From Halomonas sp. SpR1 (GTDB lineage: Bacteria; Pseudomonadota; Gammaproteobacteria; Pseudomonadales; Halomonadaceae): 64,000 nt of DNA. Under the pieces are notes generated by a model. That model was not told the DNA's origin. It searched no databases and saw only the letters and a list, made by a program, of their open reading frames with translations. The stretch covers positions 97,823 through 161,822 of the forward strand of contig NZ_JAUAMB010000007.1 in NCBI RefSeq assembly GCF_031010175.1, in the 5' to 3' direction. This document shows, one piece after another, positions 45,945 through 54,927 of this stretch. The position numbers and the translations under genes were made by a program. Every line of letters starts with the position of its first letter. The stretch's first letter is position 1.

Positions 45945-46634
45945 CTAAATATACCCCACGCCCCGCGGCATCATACCCAGGTGGTTTTCGACCTTGGTGA
46001 CCCCCGGCACGTTTTCCGCTGCCACTGATACCGCCTGCTTCTGCTCAAGGGATTCGACCAGCCCCCAAACCTCTACCGCACCGCCATCCACTATCACGCT
46101 AATGCCTTCGACCTGTACGCCGGTATTATTCTCAACTTCTATGAGAATGGCCTCGCGAATTTGCCGATCATCAGTAGGTGACTGGGTCGGCGCCACCGCC
46201 GCATTGGCAATCCCTTGTAGCAGGTTAGCGCGGCTGACAATGCCCACCAACTTACCGTCACGCAGCACAGGTACCCGCTTGATATGGTGTTTTTCCAACA
46301 TGCGCGCAATGGTGTGCAGCGGCGTGTTTTCGGCTACTGACAGCGGGTTGGCCGTCATTACTTCATGGGCTTTACGGCCATGGGACTTAACATAGTCGCC
46401 AGCATCCTTGCCACCGGCAAACAGCGATAACCACCAGGCCTCGCGGTGGTCACTGTTATCTTTTACCCGACGCATTAAGTCGCCTTCGCTGACAATGCCG
46501 ACCACCTTGTGCTCATTATCTACCACAGGAACGGCACTGATACGGTGCTTGAGCAGCAGTTGGGCAATTTCTCGCACTTCAGTATCGGGGCCCACGCTTA
46601 CCACTTTGGGCGTCATAATATCGATTGCTTGCAT
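45945..46634 (-). CDS. Tandem CBS-domain protein with C-terminal BON domain
   Basis: 229 residues. The CBS pair spans about residues 1-60 (IMTPKVVSVGPDTEVREIAQLL, ISAVPVVDNEHKVVGIVSEGDLM) and 90-150 (VMTANPLSVAENTPLHTIARML, IKRVPVLRDGKLVGIVSRANLL). A BON domain follows (REAILIEVENNTGVQVEGISVIVDGG-type, VWGLVESLEQKQAVSVAAENVPGVTKVENHL). CBS pairs bind adenosyl nucleotides; BON is usually a membrane or envelope binding unit. The combination is common in uncharacterised stress proteins. Monocistronic. The 189 bp upstream (46635-46823) shows no gene. Confidence 0.93.
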   Translation of the reverse strand: MQAIDIMTPKVVSVGPDTEVREIAQLLLKHRISAVPVVDNEHKVVGIVSEGDLMRRVKDNSDHREAWWLSLFAGGKDAGDYVKSHGRKAHEVMTANPLSVAENTPLHTIARMLEKHHIKRVPVLRDGKLVGIVSRANLLQGIANAAVAPTQSPTDDRQIREAILIEVENNTGVQVEGISVIVDGGAVEVWGLVESLEQKQAVSVAAENVPGVTKVENHLGMMPRGVGYI

Positions 46635-46823
46635 GGATCTCCTCCTTGCGTCAGGCCTTAATACGCATTTTAAAGACTGAGTCGCAGATGCAGGTTACCC
46701 TGCCTGTTCTTTGAGCCTAGTTCGCTGCGGGCAATTTGCCTATGTTGGCCAGCTATAACCAAGAGCGCATTAAGGCTGCGTTGATCTGGCGCAGTTTATG
46801 AGGGCTTATTTACTACTCACTTT

Positions 46824-48254
46824 TTATTTATTCTCCTGCACGCCACTGCTCTCTTCGACTTTCTCCACATCGACAATGCCCGAGCGGCTAACAACGACCT
46901 TCCAACGGGCGAGATAGGGTATATCTTCGCTGCCTGTCTCTCGAATCACCAGGTTGAACAGATGACGGCGCTCGACCCCCTCACGCACTGCCTGGCCATC
47001 TTTGAGACGGTAAATATGATGTTTGCCCTTACTCATTAGCCGGGTGAGCATGGAAATATCCAGATTGAGCGTTTCTCGGGTATGCTCGTAGCCGCTTAAA
47101 AAGCGCGTGGGCGACATACGTGAGCTAGAGCGGTAGTGAAGCACCACTTCTTCACGTTGAGCGACTGTGCGGCGACGCATCTTTTGGATATCAGCGCCCA
47201 ACGAAGCAAAGCGCTTGTAGTCAAACCACTCCAATTGGCGACCCACCACGGCATTGCGAGTGGGGTCTAAATATTGGCGGCGCCACTTGGGGCGGCCTTT
47301 GCGCAGCCAGCGCCACAGGGTATTGCGCAAATCATCTTTAAACACCTCACGCATGGCATAGAGCAGTGCCATGGCTAGTACAAACAGCGCGGTTATATCG
47401 CCCAAGGCACTACGCAACTGCAGTACGCCCAACGATACAAAGGCCATCACCACGGCGGTGGCAAGCGCTTTGACCGCTTTTTGCTCGCCGCCGCCGAGCT
47501 CCAAGGCCTCTTGCTTCAGGGTAATCGGGTGCTCAATTAACCGCCGCAGCAGGCGCATTTTATTCGACATTCGCGTCGGGTCGGCCATCACTCGCTCAGC
47601 GTTGTACTGCTGTTCGCGGCGATACTCGTCTTCCCGGTGGCAGACACTAATAAAGCGTCGGCGGATATCAGTAAACTCACCGCCACGGGGCATATGCGCC
47701 ACCAGCGCCAGCAACTGCTGTTCGGTAAACCAGGAGAGGTAGTTATCAATATTGGCAAAGTACTTATAGAGACTTTCATCATCGGGTTGATGCCGCCTCA
47801 ACCGCTTGAGAATACCGTCGCTCAGATCGATCATTTCATCCAGTTGGTCACGCAGGGCAACGGCACTCTCTTGTGCCTCACTGTTCTCTTCACGCTCCTC
47901 TTGGCGAGCATGGCGCAGCTTATTGGCACTCACTAGCATTGAGCGGGTAGTGCGCTCCATCGCTTCCACGTATTGGTAGGCGTAGAGGCTCAGGCTCAAC
48001 CGGTACGAGTCGCTACCCAGCCGATTCCGGCTCGCCAGTCGACTATGCACCAGCGGCAGGAGATACTCATCACTATAGTAGGTGCGCGAGACATTGATGG
48101 CAGCATGATAAAAGGCTTCTTCTGAGATAAGCTGGGTGCTTAATCCCAAATCGCCAGGCACAAAAAGATAGACGTCGAGGTTATGCGATGTCTCTTCCTT
48201 GAGCCGCCGGGTAAGGCGCAGATGAAAGCTGTTTTTACGCTCAACGTTGATCAA
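46824..48254 (-). CDS. Two-helix membrane protein of unknown function
   Basis: 476 residues. The N-terminal third is polar and helical, with a charged coiled-coil stretch around residues 115-160 (HARQEEREENSEAQESAVAL). Two membrane helices lie near 265-310 (ALATAVVMAFVSLGVLQL, ALFVLAMALLYAM). The C-terminal third is basic and ends with a beta-rich section (RHLFNLVIRETGSEDIPYL, WKVVVSRSGIVDVEKVEE). I recognise no family. Both ends probably face the cytoplasm. It is divergent from the J-domain gene across 114 bp. Confidence 0.85.
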   Translation of the reverse strand: MINVERKNSFHLRLTRRLKEETSHNLDVYLFVPGDLGLSTQLISEEAFYHAAINVSRTYYSDEYLLPLVHSRLASRNRLGSDSYRLSLSLYAYQYVEAMERTTRSMLVSANKLRHARQEEREENSEAQESAVALRDQLDEMIDLSDGILKRLRRHQPDDESLYKYFANIDNYLSWFTEQQLLALVAHMPRGGEFTDIRRRFISVCHREDEYRREQQYNAERVMADPTRMSNKMRLLRRLIEHPITLKQEALELGGGEQKAVKALATAVVMAFVSLGVLQLRSALGDITALFVLAMALLYAMREVFKDDLRNTLWRWLRKGRPKWRRQYLDPTRNAVVGRQLEWFDYKRFASLGADIQKMRRRTVAQREEVVLHYRSSSRMSPTRFLSGYEHTRETLNLDISMLTRLMSKGKHHIYRLKDGQAVREGVERRHLFNLVIRETGSEDIPYLARWKVVVSRSGIVDVEKVEESSGVQENK

Positions 48255-48368
48255 CTCATCAATCTCCTACTCCTTTGCCTAACGTGATGATATACCATGG
48301 CTAAAATGATCATGGTGCTGCGCAAAGCCACCGCCCTTTGTTCACCTATTCGTCTGTGGAGCTAGGAA

Positions 48369-49394
48369 ATGTCCATTGCCCGTTTTTCACCCTTTGAGCT
48401 GCTGCTATTAAAGAGCCGCAGCCAAGTGGATACGGCAACCCTGCTGCTGTTGGCCTGGGTGCTGGTGCACCGCCAACACGTCTCAGAGGGGCAGCGACGC
48501 CGCCGCTTAGCCCAGGTGACCGCGCAGTTTCGCCATGGGCATGAGTTAGGCCCGGTGATAAGTATCGCCCATAGCCAAGACCTCCAAGCGATCCAGCTGG
48601 CTGCCGAGGTGGTTCGCAAAGAGTGTGGCACTGAGCGTAGCCTTAGCGTTCTTCATCAAGCCATTACCGTGGCCACTGATGACGGCGAGCTGTCGCTGGC
48701 CAACCACTATATTTTGCGCTTTTTGGCTGACTTGCTAAACGTTGCACCGATAACGCTAAGCACTCTGTTTAAGGAACTCACCGGTACCCCACTTGCGCCT
48801 CCCGAAGACCCTAGCCGCGATGCCTACTGGCAAACCCACGACCCAGATTACCATGCCCGAAAAGCACGTGAGGCTGAGGCTGCTGAGCAGCAGCACCAGC
48901 AGGCCAACGCACGGGCCGAACAACAGCAGCGAAAGAAAGAGCAGCGCCACCAACAGAAGCAGCAAAAACAGCAGGAGAAGCAGCAACGTCAGGAGCAGGC
49001 GCGCCAAGCGCGAGAACAGGAACAGCAGCGCCAGCGGGAACAGACCCGCCAACAAGAGCAGGCACGACAGAGGCAGCAACAGCAGCGCGAACAGGCCGAA
49101 CGCGAGCAGCAACGCTCCCGCCAGCAAGGCTCTCGTCAGCAGCACCATCAAGAGCACCGCAATCGGCAGCAGCGCGCTTCACCGCCACCGCCCGACCGCA
49201 CCGCGCGGGCGCTTTCGGTGTTGGGGCTTACCCCTGGTGCCACCCGGATAGAGGTTCGCCACGCCTATCGACGGATGGCGCAGCTCCACCACCCAGACCG
49301 CTTCTATTCAGAAAGCGAACAACAGGTCGCCTTGGCTTCAGCGCGGTTTCAGCGTATCAAAAATGCCTATGATTATTTAATGCAAACTTACTAA
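48369..49394 (+). CDS. TerB-like plus J-domain co-chaperone with a Gln/Arg-rich linker
   Basis: 341 residues. Residues 1 to about 135 resemble the TerB/DjlA helical domain (LLLLAWVLVHRQHVSEGQRRRRL, AITVATDDGELSLANHYIL). Residues about 165-275 are almost pure Gln, Arg, Glu and Lys and likely form one long charged helix. A C-terminal J domain of about 60 residues keeps the essential HPD (LHHPDRFYSES), so it should stimulate a DnaK-type ATPase. The arrangement resembles DjlA without the membrane anchor. The next gene encodes a degenerate J-like protein. Confidence 0.88.
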   Translation: MSIARFSPFELLLLKSRSQVDTATLLLLAWVLVHRQHVSEGQRRRRLAQVTAQFRHGHELGPVISIAHSQDLQAIQLAAEVVRKECGTERSLSVLHQAITVATDDGELSLANHYILRFLADLLNVAPITLSTLFKELTGTPLAPPEDPSRDAYWQTHDPDYHARKAREAEAAEQQHQQANARAEQQQRKKEQRHQQKQQKQQEKQQRQEQARQAREQEQQRQREQTRQQEQARQRQQQQREQAEREQQRSRQQGSRQQHHQEHRNRQQRASPPPPDRTARALSVLGLTPGATRIEVRHAYRRMAQLHHPDRFYSESEQQVALASARFQRIKNAYDYLMQTY

Positions 49395-49503
49395 GACCAT
49401 GTAACGCTATACCTTATCGCACTATGCTCCGCCCTACGAGAAACCAGTCTTAAGAAAAACTAACCCTAAGAAAAATCAGTTCTAAGAGAAACAATAGCTC
49501 CCA

Positions 49504-49935
49504 ATGCGTGATTTGTATCAGCGCCTCGCGGTTTCCCCCGAGGCCAACGACCAGGAAATCAGCCAAGCCGTGGCTAGCTGCCAGCATAGCGCCCTACGTC
49601 AGGATGCCGAGGCGGTGTTCGCGATTGCCGAACGCCGCGAAACCTACGATACGCTGCACGACACCGTCAGCGATATCGGCAGGCTACGCGCGCGCCTGGG
49701 GCTCAGCCACGGCGCCCACTGGCAGGGCGATGTCGCCAACGACTTTTCGCTGCCGCCTGACCACGCTATTTCCCGTCACGACGAACTGGTTGACCGCGTT
49801 AGCCACGCGGTCTCGCTGTATAACCGCTGGCGCCGCTTACGCGGCCCATGGCTACTCATCGCCGTGTTCGCCGCCGGGGCTGGCATAGGTATCGCCCTGG
49901 GGCTCGCCTTGTGCCTGGGGCTTTTGCCGATGTGA
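49504..49935 (+). CDS. Degenerate J-domain-like protein with a C-terminal membrane anchor
   Basis: 143 residues. The start DLYQRLAVSPEANDQEISQAV looks like helix I-II of a J domain and RRETYDTLHD like helix IV, but the HPD loop is missing. A hydrophobic helix closes the protein (PWLLIAVFAAGAGIGIALGLALCLG). It could be an inactive partner of the preceding J-protein, holding a complex at the membrane; this is inference. Its last 84 bp overlap, tail to tail, the end of the mechanosensitive channel gene. Three imperfect TAAGAAAAA repeats lie just upstream (about 49450-49496). Confidence 0.75.
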   Translation: MRDLYQRLAVSPEANDQEISQAVASCQHSALRQDAEAVFAIAERRETYDTLHDTVSDIGRLRARLGLSHGAHWQGDVANDFSLPPDHAISRHDELVDRVSHAVSLYNRWRRLRGPWLLIAVFAAGAGIGIALGLALCLGLLPM

Positions 49936-52383
49936 CACTGCCCGGTTAGCCGTCTTATCTTGCTTGCGCGCCTGCTCGTCCTGGCGGATCTCAGCCTTGG
50001 TCGGTTGCGGCGCGGGCTTCGGCGGTGCTGGTTTCTTATGATGCTCGTCGTTTGATCCACTTGCTTGCGTCGCTTCTCCCTTGCCCTGCTCACTCTCAGA
50101 CGAGCCATTTTCTTGCGCGGTTTCTTGTGAGCCCTTTTCTAAAGAGAACGAAGTCCCCGCGGCGGCCTCCATACGGTCTTCGGAGCGCGCTTCCATGCTT
50201 ACACTGAGACGCGGTACGCCCAGGTCAATCTCTTGGGCTTCCATACGCTGCTTCAGCAGCAGGTTAAACGCCCGTGAAACATCCCACTGCATCTCCGGCG
50301 CGGTGCGAAAGCGCATACGTAGAATAGGGCAGCCATCTTCAAAGCCCTGGACGCCCTGCATCTCCAGCGGCGACCAGATGTAGTGGCGCATCATCGGATC
50401 GCGGCGCAGCTCCTGGGCAGTCTCCTGCATCAGCGTAATCGCATCGTCGATTTTCATATCAAACGGAATACGGATACGCATCAGCGCGATACCGAATTGG
50501 CGCGACATGTTATGAATCGATTCAATGCGGCTGAAGGTAATGATATGCACAATCCCATCTAAATCACGCAGCCGCACGGTACGCAAAGTCAGCCCCTCGA
50601 CAGTACCTGTATGACTATTGATCTGCACGAAGTCATCAACCGCCAGCGAATCCTCAATCAAGATAAAGATACCGGTAATTAAATCCTGTACTAACGTTTG
50701 AGCACCAAAACCAATCGCCAACCCGATCACACCGGCACCCGCTAACAGCGGCGTCACGTTGACGCCCAAGTTAGCTAACCCGGCAATGACGGCAATAATC
50801 AAAATGGTGACGAAGATGATATTACGAATCATCGGCGTAATGGTTTGCGCCCGGGCCTGATTGACCCGCCGACCCCGCGAACGTGCTGATGACGTCAGCG
50901 CTCGCTGAATAGCAGTATCGGCAAAGATCCACACCAGCCAAGCCAGCAGCACGGTGGCGCCCAGACTCATCAGCGCTTGCCCAATCCGCGCGCTGGCCAC
51001 GGCCTGCTGGCCCAGGCCAAAGAACGAACTGCCCCACACCTGCATCGAGAGTTCAGCAAATACCATCCATGAACAGATATGCGCCAACACAAAGCCGAAG
51101 CGCTCTAAACGTTTGCGATATTGGCTCTGGCGGTGTCGATGACGGCGCTTGCCTATCCGTTCTGCCTGACGCCGCAGCAGCCCAGTGACCACCAGCGTCA
51201 GCACCAACAGGCTGGCAGAAATAATTGAGCGCGCCAGAGCGGTACCCACATCCCCCACGGTGATAAAAATCGCCAGTAGCGAGCCACTCACCAGTAACAG
51301 CGCGGGGATGTGCCAGAGCCCCCCCAGAGAACGAACCATTTCGACCGCGGTACTGGCATCACGACGCTGCTTGAAGGGGCGATTGCAAATCAAGTGGCGC
51401 ACGGGCCGTTTGAATTTGATAATAAACCGCGCCGCGAGCAGCGCCGCCAGCATATTGGAAAGCACCGACACCAGGCTCGACAGCTCGCTACCCAGCATTT
51501 CCACCAAGCGAGAGGAGTTAACTGCATCACCAAGCGCAATCAAGGCACCGATCACAAATAGACCGCGCAAAGCGCGTTGTTGAAGTAGTTGTACCGCAGT
51601 AAACCGATGGCCGCGGCTAAAGAACGCGATCACCGTTTCAAATACCACCGAGAGAGCCCGGCCACACAGGCAGATATAGGCCACCACCAGCACTAATGTC
51701 CGCCCAGGGCTATCGGGCAACACTTGTCCAATGCCCAGCGTAATAGCAAACGACAACGCCCAGGGCAGCATACGGCGCAAGAAGTGCACCGCCATCAACC
51801 AGCCTTTTGGATCTCTGGGTAGATCCAGCGGCCACTCCCGCCGGGTGGCCACCATACGTCCAAAGGCAATCATCACGACCAGCAATACGCCCCAAATAAA
51901 GGCCAGCACGGCCCCCTCGGCCACCGCCCGAATTGCCTCACCTTGGTCGGCATCATCATTAAGCGCGCGCAAATCTTCAACACCTTGTGCCAATTGACGC
52001 GCCCACTCATCAATGGGAGAGCCACCCGCTTCGGCTTGGTCGCCAAGGTCACTTAAAGTGTCGGCAAGAGCCCCTAGCAGCCCTTGGCGCACTACGCCCT
52101 CATCCTCACTGGCAGCGTCGGCGGTGACCTGCAACTCACGTAGCGATTTAAGCAACTCGGTACGCTGCTGCTCGTTTTCGAGCATGGTGATGACGTCATT
52201 TAAGGACGACTGGAACTCTTCACCACTAACCTCGGCCGCTTGCTCTTCAGAACCGCTGCTTAGGCCTGGCAGCGACACCACTTGCGCCTGGGCCTGGGTT
52301 ATTGCCATGCTCGTCACTGCTAGGCTTGCTAACACAAACAAGACGACGCCTATTAGCGAGTTGATTAACCAGTGCTGTCGCAC
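49852..52383 (-). CDS. Large MscS-family mechanosensitive channel
   Basis: 843 residues. A signal peptide or first helix (LINSLIGVVLFVLASLAVTSMA) precedes a periplasmic coiled-coil section (about residues 50-150), then about ten helices. The MscS pore and beta domain are VTPLLAGAGVIGLAIGFGAQ, TLVQDLITGIFILIEDSLAV, GTVEGLTLRTVRLRDLDG, then the alpha/beta vestibule. The last 110 residues are a disordered Gln, Glu, Lys and Pro tail. It probably releases solutes on osmotic down-shock, which matters for a halophile. No partner gene is visible. Confidence 0.93.
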   Translation of the reverse strand: MRQHWLINSLIGVVLFVLASLAVTSMAITQAQAQVVSLPGLSSGSEEQAAEVSGEEFQSSLNDVITMLENEQQRTELLKSLRELQVTADAASEDEGVVRQGLLGALADTLSDLGDQAEAGGSPIDEWARQLAQGVEDLRALNDDADQGEAIRAVAEGAVLAFIWGVLLVVMIAFGRMVATRREWPLDLPRDPKGWLMAVHFLRRMLPWALSFAITLGIGQVLPDSPGRTLVLVVAYICLCGRALSVVFETVIAFFSRGHRFTAVQLLQQRALRGLFVIGALIALGDAVNSSRLVEMLGSELSSLVSVLSNMLAALLAARFIIKFKRPVRHLICNRPFKQRRDASTAVEMVRSLGGLWHIPALLLVSGSLLAIFITVGDVGTALARSIISASLLVLTLVVTGLLRRQAERIGKRRHRHRQSQYRKRLERFGFVLAHICSWMVFAELSMQVWGSSFFGLGQQAVASARIGQALMSLGATVLLAWLVWIFADTAIQRALTSSARSRGRRVNQARAQTITPMIRNIIFVTILIIAVIAGLANLGVNVTPLLAGAGVIGLAIGFGAQTLVQDLITGIFILIEDSLAVDDFVQINSHTGTVEGLTLRTVRLRDLDGIVHIITFSRIESIHNMSRQFGIALMRIRIPFDMKIDDAITLMQETAQELRRDPMMRHYIWSPLEMQGVQGFEDGCPILRMRFRTAPEMQWDVSRAFNLLLKQRMEAQEIDLGVPRLSVSMEARSEDRMEAAAGTSFSLEKGSQETAQENGSSESEQGKGEATQASGSNDEHHKKPAPPKPAPQPTKAEIRQDEQARKQDKTANRAVSHRQKPQAQGEPQGDTYASPGGEHGDE

Positions 52384-52539
52384 GCCTTACTCCTGAAAAT
52401 TAGCCTTGATGGCGCCCTGCTTATCGTTTGCCACCGCTTCAGTTTACTGAACTTAGCCATAAGCTCAGGCCACAAGCTCAGTCTCAACGCGTGACTATGA
52501 TAGGCTGGAGACTTAAACGTTCACCTCAAGGATGCCGAG

Positions 52540-53550
52540 ATGACGCTACAAGCTCCGCCTAATCGCTTAAATAGCCACGGGAAAATCCGGCAAGTTGGGG
52601 TCGAAATTGAATTCGCTGGCCTGCCGCCCCGAGACACGGCGATGATCGTACGCGAGCTGTTTGGCGGGGAGCTTAACGTGGTAAGCCCCCACCGGCTACT
52701 AGTAGAGGGTACACGCTGGGGCGAATTTGGTATCGAGCTCGACACTCAGTACGCTCATCCTGACAAAACACTCGTTGAAGACCCGCACGTCCAAGACAGC
52801 GAGTGGGCGCGCCATCAGCATCAGCGGCGAATCGAGTTTCATCAAAAAACCCGCGAATTGATTGGTGATATGGTCACCGGATTGGTGCCTACCGAAATCG
52901 TTTGCCCTCCAATACCCTGGAATGAGCTGGAAGATTTAGACGCGCTGTTTGAAGCACTGCGTGAGCACGGCGCCAAGGGCACCGATGCCAGCTTGCTGTA
53001 TGGGTTTGGGTTACACCTCAACCCAGAAGTGGAGCGCTTTGACGCTGACTATTTGCTGGCCATGCTGCGCGCTTACCTGCTGCTGGCTGGCTGGCTGCGC
53101 GACGAAATCAAAGTCGATATTACCCGCGAGATGCTGCCCCACGCGAACCCATTTCACAAAGCCTATGCGCTTAAAGTGCTTAATAGACGCTATTCGCCGG
53201 ATCTCGATACGCTGATTAACGACTACCTACACTACAATCCAACGCGCAACCGCGAACTGGATTTGCTGCCGCTGTTTGCCTACCTGCGCCCCGACCACAC
53301 TCATGAATTACTGCATAATCCGCTTACCAAGCCACGCCCTACCTTTCACTATCGTCTCCCCAACGCCCAGCTTTCCCAGCCAGGGTGGGGCTCAGTGATC
53401 GAGTGGAATCGCTGGGCGGAAGTTGAGAAACTGGCCGCTAATTCTGAGGTTTTGCTCGCCCGCTGCGATGAGTATATCGCCGATCATAACCGACCAATGT
53501 TTACCCGTGTAAAAGAGAAATTGGTTCGCTGGCTGCGTCGTGAGCGCTAG
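52540..53550 (+). CDS. Putative amidoligase enzyme (glutamine-synthetase-like COOH-NH2 ligase)
   Basis: 336 residues. QVGVEIEFAGLPPRDTA has the ExE metal pair that opens this family. GEFGIELDTQYA, DASLLYGFGLHLNPEVE (with the conserved His) and YLLLAGWLRDEIKVDITR follow. These proteins are predicted to join a carboxylate to an amine with ATP. It is directly followed by a class I amidotransferase/gamma-glutamyl hydrolase, the partnership described for bacterial amidoligases. Substrates are unknown; no peptide precursor is visible nearby. Confidence 0.85.
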   Translation: MTLQAPPNRLNSHGKIRQVGVEIEFAGLPPRDTAMIVRELFGGELNVVSPHRLLVEGTRWGEFGIELDTQYAHPDKTLVEDPHVQDSEWARHQHQRRIEFHQKTRELIGDMVTGLVPTEIVCPPIPWNELEDLDALFEALREHGAKGTDASLLYGFGLHLNPEVERFDADYLLAMLRAYLLLAGWLRDEIKVDITREMLPHANPFHKAYALKVLNRRYSPDLDTLINDYLHYNPTRNRELDLLPLFAYLRPDHTHELLHNPLTKPRPTFHYRLPNAQLSQPGWGSVIEWNRWAEVEKLAANSEVLLARCDEYIADHNRPMFTRVKEKLVRWLRRER

Positions 53551-53610
53551 CCTTCTTACCATGCCTCGTTTTGCATCTTTCATTTCCTGTCACAGTGAGT
53601 AACGACCCGC

Positions 53611-54294
53611 ATGACTCGGCCGCTTATCGGAATTACTACCTCTGACCAAAAAAGCCATTTAGCGTGGTGGTTTGATTGGTTTGCCGTCTGGCGGCATGGC
53701 GGCAAACCGCTACGGTTATCCCCTTCGCGCCCACTGCCGGCAAGCCTTGATGGCTTAATCATCGGCGGCGGCGACGATATCCAGGCCCACCTTTACGGTG
53801 GCGAAGTACAGCTGGATGTCCGTTTAGACCCTGCGCGGGACGAGCTGGAACTCTCCCTGCTTGAGCGCTTTATCCCCCAGCATACGCCGGTGTTGGGCAT
53901 TTGCCGGGGGGCGCAATTAATCAACGTGCACCTTGGCGGCACCCTGGACGCCGATATCTACACCACCCATGAAGGGCTAAAAAGGCGACGCACCGTACTG
54001 CCACGTAAAACCGTTGATATTGTAGGGGCGAGTATGCTGCATCGCTTGCTAGGGGTCACCTGGTGCCGGGTTAACAGTCTGCATCATCAGGCCGTTTATC
54101 AGGCGGGCAAAGGGATTGAAATCGTTGCACGTGACAGAGATGGTTTAGTGCAAGGGATTGAGTCGCGGGAACACGAATTCTTGATTGGCGTTCAGTGGCA
54201 CCCGGAGTGGCTGATATTTAACCGCCCGCAGCAGCGCCTGATTCGCGCACTGGTGCGGGCGTCAGAACGGCACGCCAAACATCATACGAGCTAG
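53611..54294 (+). CDS. Class I amidotransferase / gamma-glutamyl hydrolase (PuuD-like)
   Basis: 227 residues, peptidase C26 type. LIIGGGDDIQAHLYGG, VLGICRGAQLINVHLGG (nucleophile Cys), VNSLHHQAVYQAG and IGVQWHPEWL (His and Glu) match gamma-glutamyl-GABA hydrolases. It lies 60 bp behind the amidoligase gene and may remove or recycle the gamma-glutamyl group that the ligase installs. Its TAG stop and the TAG of convergent tpx are the same CTAG palindrome, so the genes meet with a 4-bp overlap. Confidence 0.9.
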   Translation: MTRPLIGITTSDQKSHLAWWFDWFAVWRHGGKPLRLSPSRPLPASLDGLIIGGGDDIQAHLYGGEVQLDVRLDPARDELELSLLERFIPQHTPVLGICRGAQLINVHLGGTLDADIYTTHEGLKRRRTVLPRKTVDIVGASMLHRLLGVTWCRVNSLHHQAVYQAGKGIEIVARDRDGLVQGIESREHEFLIGVQWHPEWLIFNRPQQRLIRALVRASERHAKHHTS

Positions 54295-54791
54295 TTCAGC
54301 ACCGCCAAGGCAGTCTCGTAGTCGGGCTCATTTTTCAACTCGCTCACCAGTTCGCTGTGCAGCACCCGGTTGTCGGCATCCAGTACCACGACGGCACGAG
54401 CGCAAAGGCCTTCCATGGGGTTGTTGCACAGCGCCACCCCCCAGGCTTCACGAAACTCTGGGTGGCGGAAAGTCGATAGCGTTTCGACGTTATCCAGCCC
54501 TTCTGCGCCACAAAAGCGTTTGGCCGCGAAAGGTAAGTCCGCAGAGACAACCAATACCACGGTGTCAGCAAGGTTCGACGCCAACTCATTAAAGTGGCGC
54601 GTGGACATGGCACAGGTAGGCGTATCCACACTGGGAATGATATTGAGCACCTTGCGCTTGCCTGCATAGGTATCGAGCGTAACGTCTTGCAGCTCGGTAT
54701 TGGTCAGCGTCATCGCAGGTGCCGCCTGCCCTGTTGCGGGCAGCGTGCCCGCCACATCCAGTGGTTCACCTGCGCGGGTAATCTGTTGCAT
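54291..54791 (-). CDS. tpx: Thiol peroxidase
   Basis: 166 residues of the atypical two-Cys peroxiredoxin Tpx. The peroxidatic Cys is in PSVDTPTCAMSTRHFN, and the resolving Cys is in RFCGAEGLDNVETLS. GKRKVLNIIPSVDT and ARAVVVLDADN are conserved. It reduces lipid and hydrogen peroxides with thioredoxin, probably in the periplasm-facing or cytosolic thiol pool. It is divergent from the next amidotransferase and convergent with the preceding one. Confidence 0.97.
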   Translation of the reverse strand: MQQITRAGEPLDVAGTLPATGQAAPAMTLTNTELQDVTLDTYAGKRKVLNIIPSVDTPTCAMSTRHFNELASNLADTVVLVVSADLPFAAKRFCGAEGLDNVETLSTFRHPEFREAWGVALCNNPMEGLCARAVVVLDADNRVLHSELVSELKNEPDYETALAVLN

Positions 54792-54927
54792 TATCCTCTC
54801 CTTATGACGTTAATAATTAATGCGTTCTTACCATTTAAGCAGCCATGGTAGGCTATCTTCACGCCTTTACGCTGTTCCTGAAAGACCTTTGTTCAACGTT
54901 TGCGTTTCATCCTACCGAGGGAGTGAT

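Noticed and set aside
48756..49157. Leucine-rich frame antisense to the J-domain gene
   Set aside because: It is the complement of the CAG-rich Gln/Arg linker, which always reads as Leu repeats on the other strand.
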